DNA of 64,000 bases from Streptomyces sp. S.PB5 (lineage in GTDB: Bacteria > Actinomycetota > Actinomycetes > Streptomycetales > Streptomycetaceae). The position numbers were made by a program, and so were the translations under genes. The stretch lies in contig NZ_JAQMWP010000002.1 in assembly GCF_030403745.1 (NCBI RefSeq), positions 372,001 to 436,000 of the forward strand. Reading direction: 5' to 3'. Shown here piece by piece: positions 8,254 through 15,944 of this stretch (position 1 is the stretch's first letter; the number at the start of each line of letters is the position of its first letter). The notes beneath the pieces are model-generated. The model had not been told where the DNA came from. It did not search any database and saw only the letters and a list, made by a program, of their open reading frames with translations.

Positions 8254-8787
8254 TCAGAAGTCGGGGCAGAGGTGCTTGTGCACGGCGTCTGTGACCTTCG
8301 CTCCGGTCTGTGGGGTGGCGATGTCGGGCAGGCGCGTGGTGATGGTGAACCGGTCGAGGGCGAGCTGGCTCAGCTTGTCCTTGTCGTCGGGGTTGCTCTT
8401 GATGGAGCTGCACTGATTGCGGCCCCGGTCGACGGTCTGGTCGTCCTTGCCGTCCTTGGCGATGCGTGGGTCGATGGCGTCCAGTGCGTCCAGGTACGCC
8501 TTGCGGGTGGCGGCGTCGGGCTTGGGCGGGAGGCCGGCGGCCGCGTCGATGCTGGCGCGCTGCTCGTCGGTGAGCGCGGGCGCGCTGCTCGTCGCGGACG
8601 GCTTGTCGTCGGCCTCGTCCTTGTCGTCGCTGTCGCCGATGGCTGCGCCGAGGACGGCCAGGCCGATGAAGAGGGCGAGGAGTCTGCCGCAGCCGATGGC
8701 GGCGATCTTGGGGCCCTTCTTCTTCGGCGGGCGCGGAGCGGGCGGCGCTCCCCATGCGGGTTGCTGCTGGTACGGCTGATGGCTCAC
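8254..8787 (-). CDS. Single-pass membrane or secreted protein, hypothetical (177 aa)
   Basis: The N-terminus is Pro/Gln-rich and cytosolic-looking (QPYQQQPAWGAPPAPRPPKK), followed by one hydrophobic segment at about residues 30-50 (LLALFIGLAVLGAAIG) and an acidic, Ser-rich linker. The remaining 110 residues form a soluble extracytoplasmic domain with two late cysteines (NQCSSIKSN and HKHLCPDF). This resembles small DUF732-like exported proteins of actinobacteria, although that link is tentative. In a prophage it may be a lysogenic conversion or superinfection factor expressed from its own unit, since a terminator follows it. Confidence 0.65.
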   Translation of the reverse strand: MSHQPYQQQPAWGAPPAPRPPKKKGPKIAAIGCGRLLALFIGLAVLGAAIGDSDDKDEADDKPSATSSAPALTDEQRASIDAAAGLPPKPDAATRKAYLDALDAIDPRIAKDGKDDQTVDRGRNQCSSIKSNPDDKDKLSQLALDRFTITTRLPDIATPQTGAKVTDAVHKHLCPDF

Positions 8788-8879
8788 GAGATCCCCCCAA
8801 GGACGCGCGGTGTGCGTGGGGTTCGCATCATGCCGTCGGGCGGGGGTGGCGTGTGGGGGCTGTGACGGTGCTGTGACGG

Positions 8880-9122
8880 CTACTGGGTGACGATGCCGAC
8901 GAGGCGGAGGGCGCGGGGGCGTGTCGCGTGTTCGGCACGGGCGAGGTCAGCGAGGGCGTACAGGGGGCGGCCGTGTTCGTCGAGGCCTGCTACGGGCAGG
9001 TGGCCGCGGGCACGCCAGTTGCAGATGGCGGGGCGGGTGACGGCGGCCGCGGTGGCGCTGACGGTGCGGCGCCAAGCGGTGGCGAGCTCGGCGGCTTGGG
9101 CGCCGTTGTAGAGCTGGCTCAT
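8880..9122 (-). CDS. Small MerR/excisionase-type DNA-binding protein (80 aa)
   Basis: The 80-residue protein has the helix-turn-helix plus wing pattern of MerR-like or Xis-like proteins: VTRPAICNWRARGHLPVAGLDE followed by GRPLYALADLARAE. ATG at 9122 is preceded by GGGGGCACC. Such proteins bind DNA as excision factors or as regulators of late genes. Its location between the early and late blocks fits a transcription regulator or recombination directionality factor. Which one cannot be told without the integrase, which is outside the window. Confidence 0.65.
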   Translation of the reverse strand: MSQLYNGAQAAELATAWRRTVSATAAAVTRPAICNWRARGHLPVAGLDEHGRPLYALADLARAEHATRPRALRLVGIVTQ

Positions 9123-9538
9123 GGTGCCCCCGTTCTGCCGTGGACGTGCCGCAGCCCCGGGTTGAGGGAGCGAGTCCGGGGCTGCGGATGTGAGCTGTGG
9201 GCACAAGTGTGCTGCTGGCACCATGTTCACGCTACGTAGGGATCTTTGTCCAGCGGGAACGCCCCAGGATTCCGCTTCGAGCGGGCACAGGGGACGGCCG
9301 CCCCTTCTGGCCGCGGCGCGAATTCACGGGGGAAATGACACGCCGTCATATCGCCGATATGACTAGCGGAAGTATTAACCCATTGGGGCGATAAATGCCG
9401 CACGGGCGCTTCTGATTGAAGCTGCTGCGCGTTAAAGAAAGCGACGGCTCAAGAGCACCTTGGGCCTGCGGCGCCGTCGCCCATTCGTCCTGCCATAGAC
9501 ATATAGCTGGACGGCAGCGCCGCACACCTCTCTTCTGA
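9123..9538. other. Lower-GC intergenic stretch in prophage, no gene recognised
   Basis: About 415 bases hold no convincing gene. From roughly 9340 the base composition falls well below that of the neighbours, with AT-rich runs such as ATATCGCCGATATGACTAG and AGTATTAACCC. It probably contains the promoters for the minus-strand gene at 9122 and for the plus-strand gene at 9539. Short frames on both strands have no family resemblance. Confidence 0.5.
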
Positions 9539-9829
9539 TTGGATGCTATGAATAGCACCCACTGCGACGGGTCTCACGGACCCGACCGCAACTCGTGTGA
9601 CCCCGGGTCGGGGTCTTGCGGCTCGCCAGATTGCACCGAGGTTCGCCTTCTGGGTGAAGTCTGCGTCGCGACGGTCAAGGGCGCGACACGTGAGATTCTG
9701 ATCTCCTTGATCGAGACCGGCCACGTCGATCCCAAGCATGTATTGCTGTCCGCGGCCACAGCCGGGGCCGTGACTGTGGGCGGGGCAGGAGTGAGGGCGA
9801 TCGTCCGCAGGGTTCGCCGCCGACGGTAG
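9539..9829 (+). CDS. Orphan small protein in prophage (96 aa)
   Basis: It is one of only two phage frames on the plus strand. The first 35 residues are rich in Cys, Gly, Ser and Asp (five Cys), then a helix with ATVKGATREILISLIETG follows. A mildly hydrophobic segment (HVLLSAATAGAVTVGGAGV) ends in a very basic tail (RAIVRRVRRRR). The second in-frame ATG at 9548 is an equally possible start; neither has a strong ribosome binding site. A good hairpin follows at 9864-9898. The opposite orientation and low-GC flank suggest a moron gene. No function is recognised. Confidence 0.45.
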   Translation: MDAMNSTHCDGSHGPDRNSCDPGSGSCGSPDCTEVRLLGEVCVATVKGATREILISLIETGHVDPKHVLLSAATAGAVTVGGAGVRAIVRRVRRRR

Positions 9830-9863
9830 TTCACCCCAATTCATCCTTCCGCTCTCACTGAAT

Positions 9864-9898
9864 CGATCGGGCCAGACTCCATTGCTCTGGCCTGATCG
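9864..9898 (+). terminator. Hairpin terminator between converging prophage genes
   Basis: Thirteen bases (CGATCGGGCCAGA) pair with TCTGGCCTGATCG, with one wobble and a nine-base loop. It lies 35 bp after the plus-strand orphan gene and faces the end of the minus-strand gene at 10060, so it may act in both directions. Confidence 0.65.
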
Positions 9899-10059
9899 GT
9901 TCCTTACGTGTCCGCGAGCGTTCTGGTGTCCACAGCCATCGATCCGAGCGGGAACGATGTGAGGGCGAAGAAGCGCTGCATCCAGGTAACGCCACATCTG
10001 CGTACGGGATGTGGTGCACGCATGCACATTCACCCCAAAGGCTGATGGCATTTCTAGGA

Positions 10060-10830
10060 TCAGAGGAATGCCGGATCGTGCCCGTCAGGTATGCGGTCGG
10101 TGATCATGGACACATCCCCTCGTGGATCGCTGGCGTCGGCCTGGCGGCCTGCGAGGTAGCGCGTGGCGTGCTGGTCGTAGTCGTCGGGGGTCATTTGGTG
10201 GCCGCAGTCGAGGCAGTGAATGTGCCAGCGGCCGTCGGTCCGTACGAGCGTGCACAGGTCGCAGACGGGGCAGGGCGCGGCGCGGGGATGCTGGCGGGGT
10301 TCGGTGTGAGTGAAGTTGCGCAGGCGGCGGACCAGGTCGCCGAGGGCGCGGTGGAGCTCGGCGACGAGTGGGAGCGTGAGGGCGAATGGCAGGTAGGCGG
10401 TCAGCCATGTGCACCAGCCGGTGATGGTCTCGCCTCGGGTGGGCCAGGCCTGCTCGCAGGGTTGGGTGCGGGCGGTGCCGTACGGGTCGCGTGCGGCCGC
10501 GGGGTAGTGATAGGCGATGTGGCCTGCCCAGGCGCCGAGGATGGCGGTGATGGGCGCGGTGCCGTCGTCGTCGGTGCCGGGGGCGGGGTCGTAGCGGCCG
10601 GCGCCGAGGAGGTTGAGGACCCGGAGGTCGACGGGCACGGGGGCGTCGGCGCGGCCGGTACCGCCGAAACGGCCCTGTGAGGGCCGTCCGCCGGGCTCGA
10701 TGAACTCGGCCTGCAGGAGTCGGGCTTGGGCGGGGATCTCGGTGAGCCAGCCGCGCAGTTCGCCGGAGTGGAGCCGGCACAGGTGCTCGTGGTCGGGGGC
10801 GGTGCGGGGGCAGATGGTGCAGGTGCTCAT
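10060..10830 (-). CDS. Phage protein with N- and C-terminal zinc-knuckle motifs (256 aa)
   Basis: The 256-residue protein begins with CTICPRTAPDHEHLCRLH and ends with CPVCDLCTLVRTDGRWHIHC plus a following CGHQMT. These look like two separate Cys/His metal sites. Between them is a helical region with many aromatic residues (GHIAYHYPAAARDPYG and WCTWLTAYLPFALTL). Proteins of this layout are frequent in Streptomyces phages and integrative elements, but no function is established to my knowledge. It is the last gene of the early leftward block. Confidence 0.7.
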   Translation of the reverse strand: MSTCTICPRTAPDHEHLCRLHSGELRGWLTEIPAQARLLQAEFIEPGGRPSQGRFGGTGRADAPVPVDLRVLNLLGAGRYDPAPGTDDDGTAPITAILGAWAGHIAYHYPAAARDPYGTARTQPCEQAWPTRGETITGWCTWLTAYLPFALTLPLVAELHRALGDLVRRLRNFTHTEPRQHPRAAPCPVCDLCTLVRTDGRWHIHCLDCGHQMTPDDYDQHATRYLAGRQADASDPRGDVSMITDRIPDGHDPAFL

Positions 10831-10905
10831 GGCTGGGTGCTCCGGTCTCCCGTCGGTGGGCGGCGGTCACACGTACTGGCGGGTAGGGGTGGCGTCTCGC
10901 GCGTG

Positions 10906-10945
10906 CGCGCGCCTGCGATTGCGGGCGCACGGTCGCAGGCGCGCG
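10906..10945 (-). terminator. Hairpin terminator within the early region
   Basis: A perfect 13-bp inverted repeat (CGCGCGCCTGCGA and TCGCAGGCGCGCG, loop 14 bases) sits directly after the stop codon of the gene ending at 10950. It should separate that gene from the one starting at 10830. Confidence 0.65.
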
Positions 10946-10949
10946 AGGG

Positions 10950-11240
10950 TCAGGCGTTCTTGTGGGTGTGGTCGGGGCAGGTGGGGTCGTGGTGGGTGCC
11001 GCATGAGGTCCACCAGGTCTCGCAGCAGGCGTCGTTGAGGGCGAGAGCGACGGTGTCCTCGGTGGCCCGGGTGCGCTGGATGTGCTGGGCGCGGGCGGCC
11101 TGGCGTGCGCGGCGGTCGGTGCGGACGTCGAGGGCGCGGCCGAGGGCGACGTAGGCGCTGGACCACAGGATGATCAGCGCGGCCATGATGCCGAGTGCTG
11201 TGGCGATCCACAGGCCGGTGAGGGTGTGGTCGTACGTCAT
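10950..11240 (-). CDS. Small single-pass membrane protein (96 aa)
   Basis: It starts with ATG at 11240, overlapping the upstream stop by four bases. One strong hydrophobic helix covers about residues 8-32 (GLWIATALGIMAALIILW), followed by a basic, arginine-rich cytosolic stretch. The C-terminus has Cys and His (ACCETWWTSCGTHHDPTCP) that could bind metal. It belongs to the same operon as the two genes upstream. The function is unknown. Confidence 0.65.
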   Translation of the reverse strand: MTYDHTLTGLWIATALGIMAALIILWSSAYVALGRALDVRTDRRARQAARAQHIQRTRATEDTVALALNDACCETWWTSCGTHHDPTCPDHTHKNA

Positions 11241-11569
11241 CGTTGCCACCTGACGGGCCGTACGCCGCGGCGGCCGCGCGGGATGCCGGGCGTAAAGGCC
11301 GGGCGGGGTGCGGGGTTGGTGCAGGTGGGGGCGTGGGGGTAGTGGAGGGCTTCGGAGCCTTCGAGGGTGGGGCGCTCCTTGGTGAGTTGGCGGACGTGCC
11401 AGCGGCCGGCCGCGTCCTGCCTCACGGCCTGGTTGCCGTAGTCGACGCGCTGGGCGTTGACGGCCTGGGTGTTGCGGTTGGCGTTGAGGCACCAGATGAC
11501 GTGGGCACCGCATCGGGTGCATATGCCGGGGCCGTTGGGTGGGGCGGGGCGCGTGTATGGGGTGGGCAT
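11237..11569 (-). CDS. Phage hypothetical protein (110 aa)
   Basis: This 110-residue protein has a proline-rich start, then a Cys/His segment (GICTRCGAHVIWCLNANRN) that resembles a small zinc ribbon, and a Cys near the end (HAPTCTNPAP). The GTG/ATG-type overlap with the next gene indicates translational coupling. It is a common kind of accessory gene in Streptomyces integrative elements and phages. No activity is known. Confidence 0.6.
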   Translation of the reverse strand: MPTPYTRPAPPNGPGICTRCGAHVIWCLNANRNTQAVNAQRVDYGNQAVRQDAAGRWHVRQLTKERPTLEGSEALHYPHAPTCTNPAPRPAFTPGIPRGRRGVRPVRWQR

Positions 11570-11591
11570 GGCATCGGGTCCTTCCGGTCGG

Positions 11592-12986
11592 TCAGGCGGT
11601 GGGTCTGCAGGCGTGGCAGAGGCCTGCGGGCAAGTGGTGGCGTGAGGGCGCCTGGCAGGCGCGGCACTCGTGCCAGTCGGTATGCGGGGGGTGAGCGGCC
11701 CGGGCGCGGGCGTTCGCGACTTCGGCGCAGGTCTTGCAGGGGAAGCCGGTGCGGTGTTTGAAGCCCCAGTAGCAGTCGGGCAGTCCGCAGGCGGAGCGGG
11801 CGGGCAGGACGGCGCCGAGGAGCCAGCGGCCGGGGTCGGTGATGTTCTCGCCGGGGGTCCAGCGGCGTAGGCGGTCGAGTTGGTCGCGGATGTCCTCGGG
11901 CCAGATCCCGGCGTCGAGCTGGGCTCCGACCTCTCGGGCGATGCGGCGCACCAGGAACGGCCGGACGTCCGCGAGGAGGTCCGCCACGGGTTCCAGGACG
12001 GCCCAGACGCGGGGGCTGAGGGTGAGCTGGGGTCCGTCGTACGCGGGGCGCTCTTCGGGGTGTTGGGGCGTTCGGGGGGCGGGGCGGAAGGTGGCAGCGA
12101 CCGAAGCGACCGAGGCCGCCGACGAGTTGTCCACAGGGGCGGCGACCCACTTACGGTCATCTCGCCTACGGCGGAAGGCCCCACGCTCCGGCGTGCTTCT
12201 GAGGTCGTTCAGTTCTAGGTCTTCCTTATACGCGGGGGCTCCGCACTCAAGATCGGGAGCCGCCCCGCCTTCAGTATCGGGAGTCATCTCCGGTCCGGGG
12301 CCCGGGGTGTGGGGCTCGTCGGCCGGGCGGACGGGGTCGTCGTGGACGGTGATCGCGTGGCGGCCGCGGTAGCCGGCGCGCTTGTCCTGGGTGATCCAGC
12401 CGGCGTCTTCGAGTTCGTCGAGGAGGTGGGCCGCGGTGCCCTCGTGCAGGGGCTGTCCGGCGCGGCGGCCGCCGTGGTGGCGCAGCACGGCGGCGATCTC
12501 GGCGAGGGTGAGATCCCGCTTCTCCACCAGCTTCGTGTAGCGCAGGAGGAGGTAGAGGCGGTGCAGGGTGCCGCGCAGGCTGTCAGCGGCCCGTACGGGC
12601 GCGCACACGAACCGCTCGGCCTCCTCCAGCGGGCGGCAGGTCCGCTCGTTCGTGCGGCCCGTGCCGGTCACCTGGTGTGAGCGCTGCTTGCGGGTGAGCT
12701 CCTGCACCCCGTCGGTCGGCGCAGGCCTGGAGAGCCGGCGCAGCGCCTTCTCGACGGTGGACACGCTCAGGCCGGTGAACTCGGCCAGCTTCTCGACGGA
12801 GGCCTCGCACGCGCGGCCCCGGGACAGGGCCTTGACCTTGCCGTAGACCTTCGTGTCCGCGTCCGCGTACGCCGCGGCGTCGACGACCAGGCGCAGCGGG
12901 TACTTCACCCATTGCCCGCGGGCCACGCCACCGGCCCCGCCGCGGCTGCGGCGGGGCTCGGCGGGGAGCTCGCGGGTGTGGGTCAC
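11592..12986 (-). CDS. Helix-turn-helix replication/regulatory protein (464 aa)
   Basis: This is the largest early gene. Residues about 25-90 form a winged-helix region (VSTVEKALRRLSRPA is the likely recognition helix), and a second HTH-like segment lies at about 175-230 (EIAAVLRHHGGRR to LLDELEDAGWITQD). A long variable Pro/Ala linker follows, and the C-terminus has Cys pairs (CGLPDCYWGF, CKTCAEVA, CRACQAP and CHACRPT) suggesting two zinc knuckles. The layout fits helix-turn-helix proteins that sit where phage replication initiators or activators are found. A role in replication is inferred from position and domain order. Confidence 0.75.
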   Translation of the reverse strand: MTHTRELPAEPRRSRGGAGGVARGQWVKYPLRLVVDAAAYADADTKVYGKVKALSRGRACEASVEKLAEFTGLSVSTVEKALRRLSRPAPTDGVQELTRKQRSHQVTGTGRTNERTCRPLEEAERFVCAPVRAADSLRGTLHRLYLLLRYTKLVEKRDLTLAEIAAVLRHHGGRRAGQPLHEGTAAHLLDELEDAGWITQDKRAGYRGRHAITVHDDPVRPADEPHTPGPGPEMTPDTEGGAAPDLECGAPAYKEDLELNDLRSTPERGAFRRRRDDRKWVAAPVDNSSAASVASVAATFRPAPRTPQHPEERPAYDGPQLTLSPRVWAVLEPVADLLADVRPFLVRRIAREVGAQLDAGIWPEDIRDQLDRLRRWTPGENITDPGRWLLGAVLPARSACGLPDCYWGFKHRTGFPCKTCAEVANARARAAHPPHTDWHECRACQAPSRHHLPAGLCHACRPTA

Positions 12987-12992
12987 GGTGTC

Positions 12993-13226
12993 CTAGCTGG
13001 TGTCGTCGGCGACCTGGTCGCCGTCCGGGACGGTGTAGGTGGCGCCGCACGGGCCGCGGCGGATGCCGGGGCCGGTGTGGCGGTGGAGCTGGCTGCAGCC
13101 GGTGCAGCGGACGGTGTACTCGGTGCGGCCCGAGGTCGCGATCGCCTGCGCGGCGACGGCGGCCGGGCCGCCCCAGCGGGTCGGGTCGGCGGGCAGCAGC
13201 GGTAACTGCCCCGGGACGCCGTTCAC
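12993..13226 (-). CDS. Small phage protein with Cys motif (77 aa)
   Basis: GTG at 13226 overlaps the upstream stop as GTGA, and the next gene starts 7 bp after its end. The protein has CTGCSQLHRH and a later Cys in RRGPCGATYTV, a possible zinc-binding fold. Hydrophobic residues are sparse, so it should be soluble. It is probably an accessory protein made together with the winged-helix proteins on both sides. Confidence 0.6.
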   Translation of the reverse strand: MNGVPGQLPLLPADPTRWGGPAAVAAQAIATSGRTEYTVRCTGCSQLHRHTGPGIRRGPCGATYTVPDGDQVADDTS

Positions 13227-13642
13227 TTGGGCACCTCGCCGGTATGCGGGGGCTCGGTGCGCGCGTCGGCGGGCGGCAGGGTGAGGACGACCGGCCGGCC
13301 CGCGGTCTGGGCTCCGCTGCGGCTGCTGCTGCGCGGCCGACGGATCAGTCCGGCCGACTGCAGCTGGGGCAGTGACATGCGGACCTGCCGGGCGGTCAGG
13401 CGCAGCGTGCCGGCCAGGCTGCCCTCGGACGCGATGGCCGGCGACAGGTACCCGGTCGTACCGGCCAGGTGAGCCAGGCCCCAGCCCAGCAGGAGCGCCG
13501 AGGAATGGGGCAGCTCGGCGGCCAGGAGCGCCTGCTCCCACAGGTGGCGGTCGTACGACGGCGGGGGCGTCGTGGGGATGGGTGCGGGCCGGGTCCGGCC
13601 GCGGGCGACGTCGCCCGGGGTCGGGACAGCTCTCGTCTCCAT
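13223..13642 (-). CDS. Winged-helix DNA-binding protein (139 aa)
   Basis: The start at 13642 (METRAVPTP) follows GGAG at good spacing. After a Pro-rich N-terminus, residues about 35-120 are helical and include a clear winged-helix recognition unit: LTARQVRMSLPQLQSAGLIR followed by basic RPRSSSRSG. The pattern is like transcription regulators of the MarR or GntR winged-helix type, but no effector domain is present. A role in phage gene control is inferred. Confidence 0.65.
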   Translation of the reverse strand: METRAVPTPGDVARGRTRPAPIPTTPPPSYDRHLWEQALLAAELPHSSALLLGWGLAHLAGTTGYLSPAIASEGSLAGTLRLTARQVRMSLPQLQSAGLIRRPRSSSRSGAQTAGRPVVLTLPPADARTEPPHTGEVPK

Positions 13643-13652
13643 GGGTCTCCGT

Positions 13653-13862
13653 TCAGAGGGTTGGGGGCCCGGGGCAGTGCCGGGCATGGTGGGCATCGAT
13701 GGCGCGGGTGAACTGGGCGACGTACTCGGCGCCGGAGCCCTCGAACAGGCAGCCCCAGCGGCAGGTGAAGCGGGCGGCCGGCAGCCTCAGCCAGCGGCCG
13801 AGGTTCGGGCTGTAGTGGCCGAAGGACACCCACAGCCCGAACAGCTCCCGCTCGGCCCGCAC
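13653..13862 (-). CDS. Small phage protein (69 aa)
   Basis: GTG at 13862 lies six bases after the stop of the small lipoprotein-like gene. The protein is rich in aromatic residues (LFGLWVSFGHYSPNLGRW) and has two Cys and several His (FTCRWGCLFEG and HHARHC). Similar small proteins occur in Streptomyces phage early operons. There is no recognisable catalytic motif. The start is chosen because a longer reading would overlap the whole lipoprotein frame. Confidence 0.55.
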   Translation of the reverse strand: MRAERELFGLWVSFGHYSPNLGRWLRLPAARFTCRWGCLFEGSGAEYVAQFTRAIDAHHARHCPGPPTL

Positions 13863-13867
13863 GCCGT

Positions 13868-13999
13868 CTACCGGGCCGGGGGGATCGGAGCGGGGGCCGG
13901 GCTCGGCGCGGGCGGAGCGCCGACCGCGGGATGACAGCCGCCGAGCGCCAGGACCACGGCCAGCACGCTGGCCGACAGCAACAGCCATGACCGGTACAC
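13868..13999 (-). CDS. Tiny lipoprotein-like peptide (43 aa)
   Basis: This short gene was found by reading the strand directly. GTG at 13999 is preceded by a perfect GGAGG six bases upstream. The peptide has a typical signal sequence (YRSWLLLSASVLAVVLALGG) followed directly by Cys-22, a plausible lipobox (LGGC), and then a Pro/Ala-rich tail (APPAPSPAPAPIPPAR). It should be exported and lipidated. It is the first gene after the terminator at 14034-14074, so it heads the next transcription unit. Exported small lipoproteins of prophages often block superinfection. Confidence 0.6.
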   Translation of the reverse strand: MYRSWLLLSASVLAVVLALGGCHPAVGAPPAPSPAPAPIPPAR

Positions 14000-14033
14000 A
14001 GTCAGCCTCCGTCGCTCGGGTGTTCGGGTAGGT

Positions 14034-14074
14034 GGGCCGCCCGCCCCTCAGGGGGGCGTCGGGGCGGGCGGCCC
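14034..14074 (-). terminator. Strong terminator ending the early operon
   Basis: A perfect 14-bp stem (GGGCCGCCCGCCCC and GGGGCGGGCGGCCC, loop 13 bases) starts five bases after the stop codon of the gene ending at 14079. It is the most stable hairpin in the prophage part and should end the transcript that begins near 18.9 kb. Confidence 0.75.
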
Positions 14075-14078
14075 GGTC

Positions 14079-14621
14079 TCAGACGGCCCGCCGGACAGCG
14101 GCCGCGGGCCGTACGCGGGTGCGCACCTCGTAGGGCTCGCCCGGGCGCAGCTCGCCGCGGGCCAGCGCGTGCCGGTAGGCGTCCGTGAAGGCGGCCACGG
14201 CCATGTCGATGACGGCCGGGGCCTTCAGCCCCAGGTCCAGGAGCGCAGCCAGGTTGCGCAGCAGCCGCGGCCGCCGGACCAGGTCGATGCGCAGCACCGG
14301 CCTGACCGGCTCCTCCTCGGCCACCGGCGCGGCCGGTGGCGCAGCCTGTGGCGCACGGTCGTCCGCCTCCTGCGCTACCGGCTCACCGGGTGGCTCATCA
14401 CCTGGCGCGCTGTCCTCGGCCGCAGCCTCGCTGGCCTGCGGCGCATCGGCTTCGTCCGGCTCACCGGGCGGCGCATCGGCCGACTCGTCCTCGGCCTTGA
14501 TCCGGTCCAGATCCCGGCGCACGGTGTCCTTGGAGACCTTCAGGCGCTTGCCGATCTCGCGTCGGCTCAGCCCCTCCTCGTGCAGCTGGCGCACCAGCGT
14601 GAGCCGGTCCGCGCGCGTCAC
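14079..14621 (-). CDS. Helix-turn-helix protein with acidic linker (180 aa)
   Basis: The first 45 residues are a homeodomain-like HTH: LTLVRQLHEEGLSRREIGKR then LKVSKDTVRRDLDRIKAE. A long acidic and Pro/Ala-rich linker (about 50-105) leads to a helical C-terminal domain (RRPRLLRNLAALLDLGLK). It should bind DNA, and the linker suggests a flexible connection to an oligomerisation or partner domain. The ATG overlaps the upstream stop by four bases. It is the last gene of the early operon. Confidence 0.65.
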   Translation of the reverse strand: MTRADRLTLVRQLHEEGLSRREIGKRLKVSKDTVRRDLDRIKAEDESADAPPGEPDEADAPQASEAAAEDSAPGDEPPGEPVAQEADDRAPQAAPPAAPVAEEEPVRPVLRIDLVRRPRLLRNLAALLDLGLKAPAVIDMAVAAFTDAYRHALARGELRPGEPYEVRTRVRPAAAVRRAV

Positions 14622-15478
14622 TGCGCCACCTCATCCGGGGTGGCGCCGGGCCGGTCAGCGGACTCGTCGGCGGAGGCGGGCTCCTCGATGAGCGCGGCCA
14701 GTTCGACCAGGGCGCGGTCGCTGCCGTATGCCGACAGGCTCAGCTCGACACGCGGCGGCTTCCAGCCCCGCAGGCCCTGGCGGGCCGGATACCGGAACTC
14801 CCGGACCTCGTCGGCGCCCAGGGCGGCCGCCCATCCGGTCATCGCGGTGCGGGCGTCCTCAAGCGGCAGGCCGTCCAGGCTCCCCCGGGCGATGCCCCCG
14901 CCGGCCGCGGGACCGTTGTAGACCGGGCCGAACGTCCACGGCACCGGCGCCAGGCTCGTGTTCGCGTCCTGCAGCTCGGTCACCAGACCCAGCGCGGGCT
15001 GCGCCACATAGGACGCCCGGGTCAGCGCCGTCGCCTTGTGGTCCAGCCACGCGGCCTCGGCCAGGCCGGCACCCGTGGCGCCACCGGTGTGGGTGCTCTC
15101 CTCCCGCCAGCCGCACGAACAGCCAGCGGTGTGCGAGGAGTAGAAGCGGAACCAGCCGCGGGCCACCAGATCGGTGCGCTCGATGCGCCGTCCGTGACCG
15201 CGGACCGGGCCGATCGCCTCCAGGGTGCGCCACACCCGCACCGTGTCGGTCTTCGGCAGACTGCGACGAGCCGTCGGCTGGATCTCGTCCGGCGCGCGCC
15301 AGTCGCGGCGGCCGTGCTCGTCGTGGTGGACGTGTCCGGGCGGATCTCCGGCCAGGTCCCACAGGTGTCGGCGCTGGACGATCTCCCGCACCTGCAGGCG
15401 GCCACCGGCATGGTCGGTGATGTCACCGAGGCGTACGTCGGGCACCTTCAGGGCCAGGACGACGAGTTGCCCGCTCAC
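14618..15478 (-). CDS. Phage hypothetical protein (286 aa)
   Basis: GTG at 15478 overlaps the stop of a 12-codon upstream frame as GTGA. The N-terminal third has beta-type pattern and many His (HVHHDEHGRRDWRAP). A central TAGCSCGWREESTHTG holds a Cys pair. The C-terminal part is helical and ends in an acidic tail. Proteins with the GCSCGW pattern occur in many Streptomyces elements without known role. It is translationally coupled to the HTH gene downstream. Confidence 0.6.
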   Translation of the reverse strand: MSGQLVVLALKVPDVRLGDITDHAGGRLQVREIVQRRHLWDLAGDPPGHVHHDEHGRRDWRAPDEIQPTARRSLPKTDTVRVWRTLEAIGPVRGHGRRIERTDLVARGWFRFYSSHTAGCSCGWREESTHTGGATGAGLAEAAWLDHKATALTRASYVAQPALGLVTELQDANTSLAPVPWTFGPVYNGPAAGGGIARGSLDGLPLEDARTAMTGWAAALGADEVREFRYPARQGLRGWKPPRVELSLSAYGSDRALVELAALIEEPASADESADRPGATPDEVAQ

Positions 15479-15513
15479 CGGACACCCCCGGTGTCGCTGG
15501 TGTTGCTGGTCAT
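15475..15513 (-). CDS. Possible 12-codon leader peptide
   Basis: A minimal frame (MTSNTSDTGGVR) has GAAGGA eight bases before its ATG, and its stop overlaps the next GTG start. It could serve as a coupling leader for the 286-residue protein that lacks its own clear ribosome binding site. It could also be an accident of the overlap rule in this operon. Confidence 0.3.
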   Translation of the reverse strand: MTSNTSDTGGVR

Positions 15514-15584
15514 GGTGTGGTCCTTCAGTTGGGGCCCGGGCGGGACGGTTGTCAGGGCACGTCCCGCCCGGAGATCAGGTGGGG

Positions 15585-15944
15585 TCAGGCGCTGGTGCGG
15601 GCGGCAGCCGCGAGGGCGGCGGTGTGGCGCTCCCAGGGCACGGCGAGCGCGTCGAGGGGTGTGCCGGGCCGGGCGCGGCCCAGCACTTCGCCACACCGGC
15701 AGGTGCCGACGAGGTCGAAGCCGCGGTACTCGACGACCAGGGCGTGTGCGGAGGACGGCGGCTCGGACACGGCCTGGTCGATGGCCTCGGCCAGCAGCCG
15801 GGGCGAGGCCTGCCAGGTCGGGTCAGTGGTACCGGACCCGAGCAGCTGCACGAGCGGGCCGCGCAACTCGTAGGCCAACAGCGGGCGTACGGGCTGCGGG
15901 TGGGTGAGCACGTGCAGGATCACGTCGTAGCGGGGCTCCTTCAC
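15585..15944 (-). CDS. Small phage protein (119 aa)
   Basis: The GTG start at 15944 follows GGGAGG and overlaps the upstream stop (GTGA). The protein of 119 residues has an alternating hydrophobic pattern in its first half (YDVILHVLTHPQPVRPLLAY), then VVEYRGFDLVGTCRCGEVLG with a CRC motif. It ends in a helix rich in Ala and Arg. It has no catalytic motif that I recognise. Similar genes occur in actinophage early operons. Confidence 0.55.
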   Translation of the reverse strand: MKEPRYDVILHVLTHPQPVRPLLAYELRGPLVQLLGSGTTDPTWQASPRLLAEAIDQAVSEPPSSAHALVVEYRGFDLVGTCRCGEVLGRARPGTPLDALAVPWERHTAALAAAARTSA

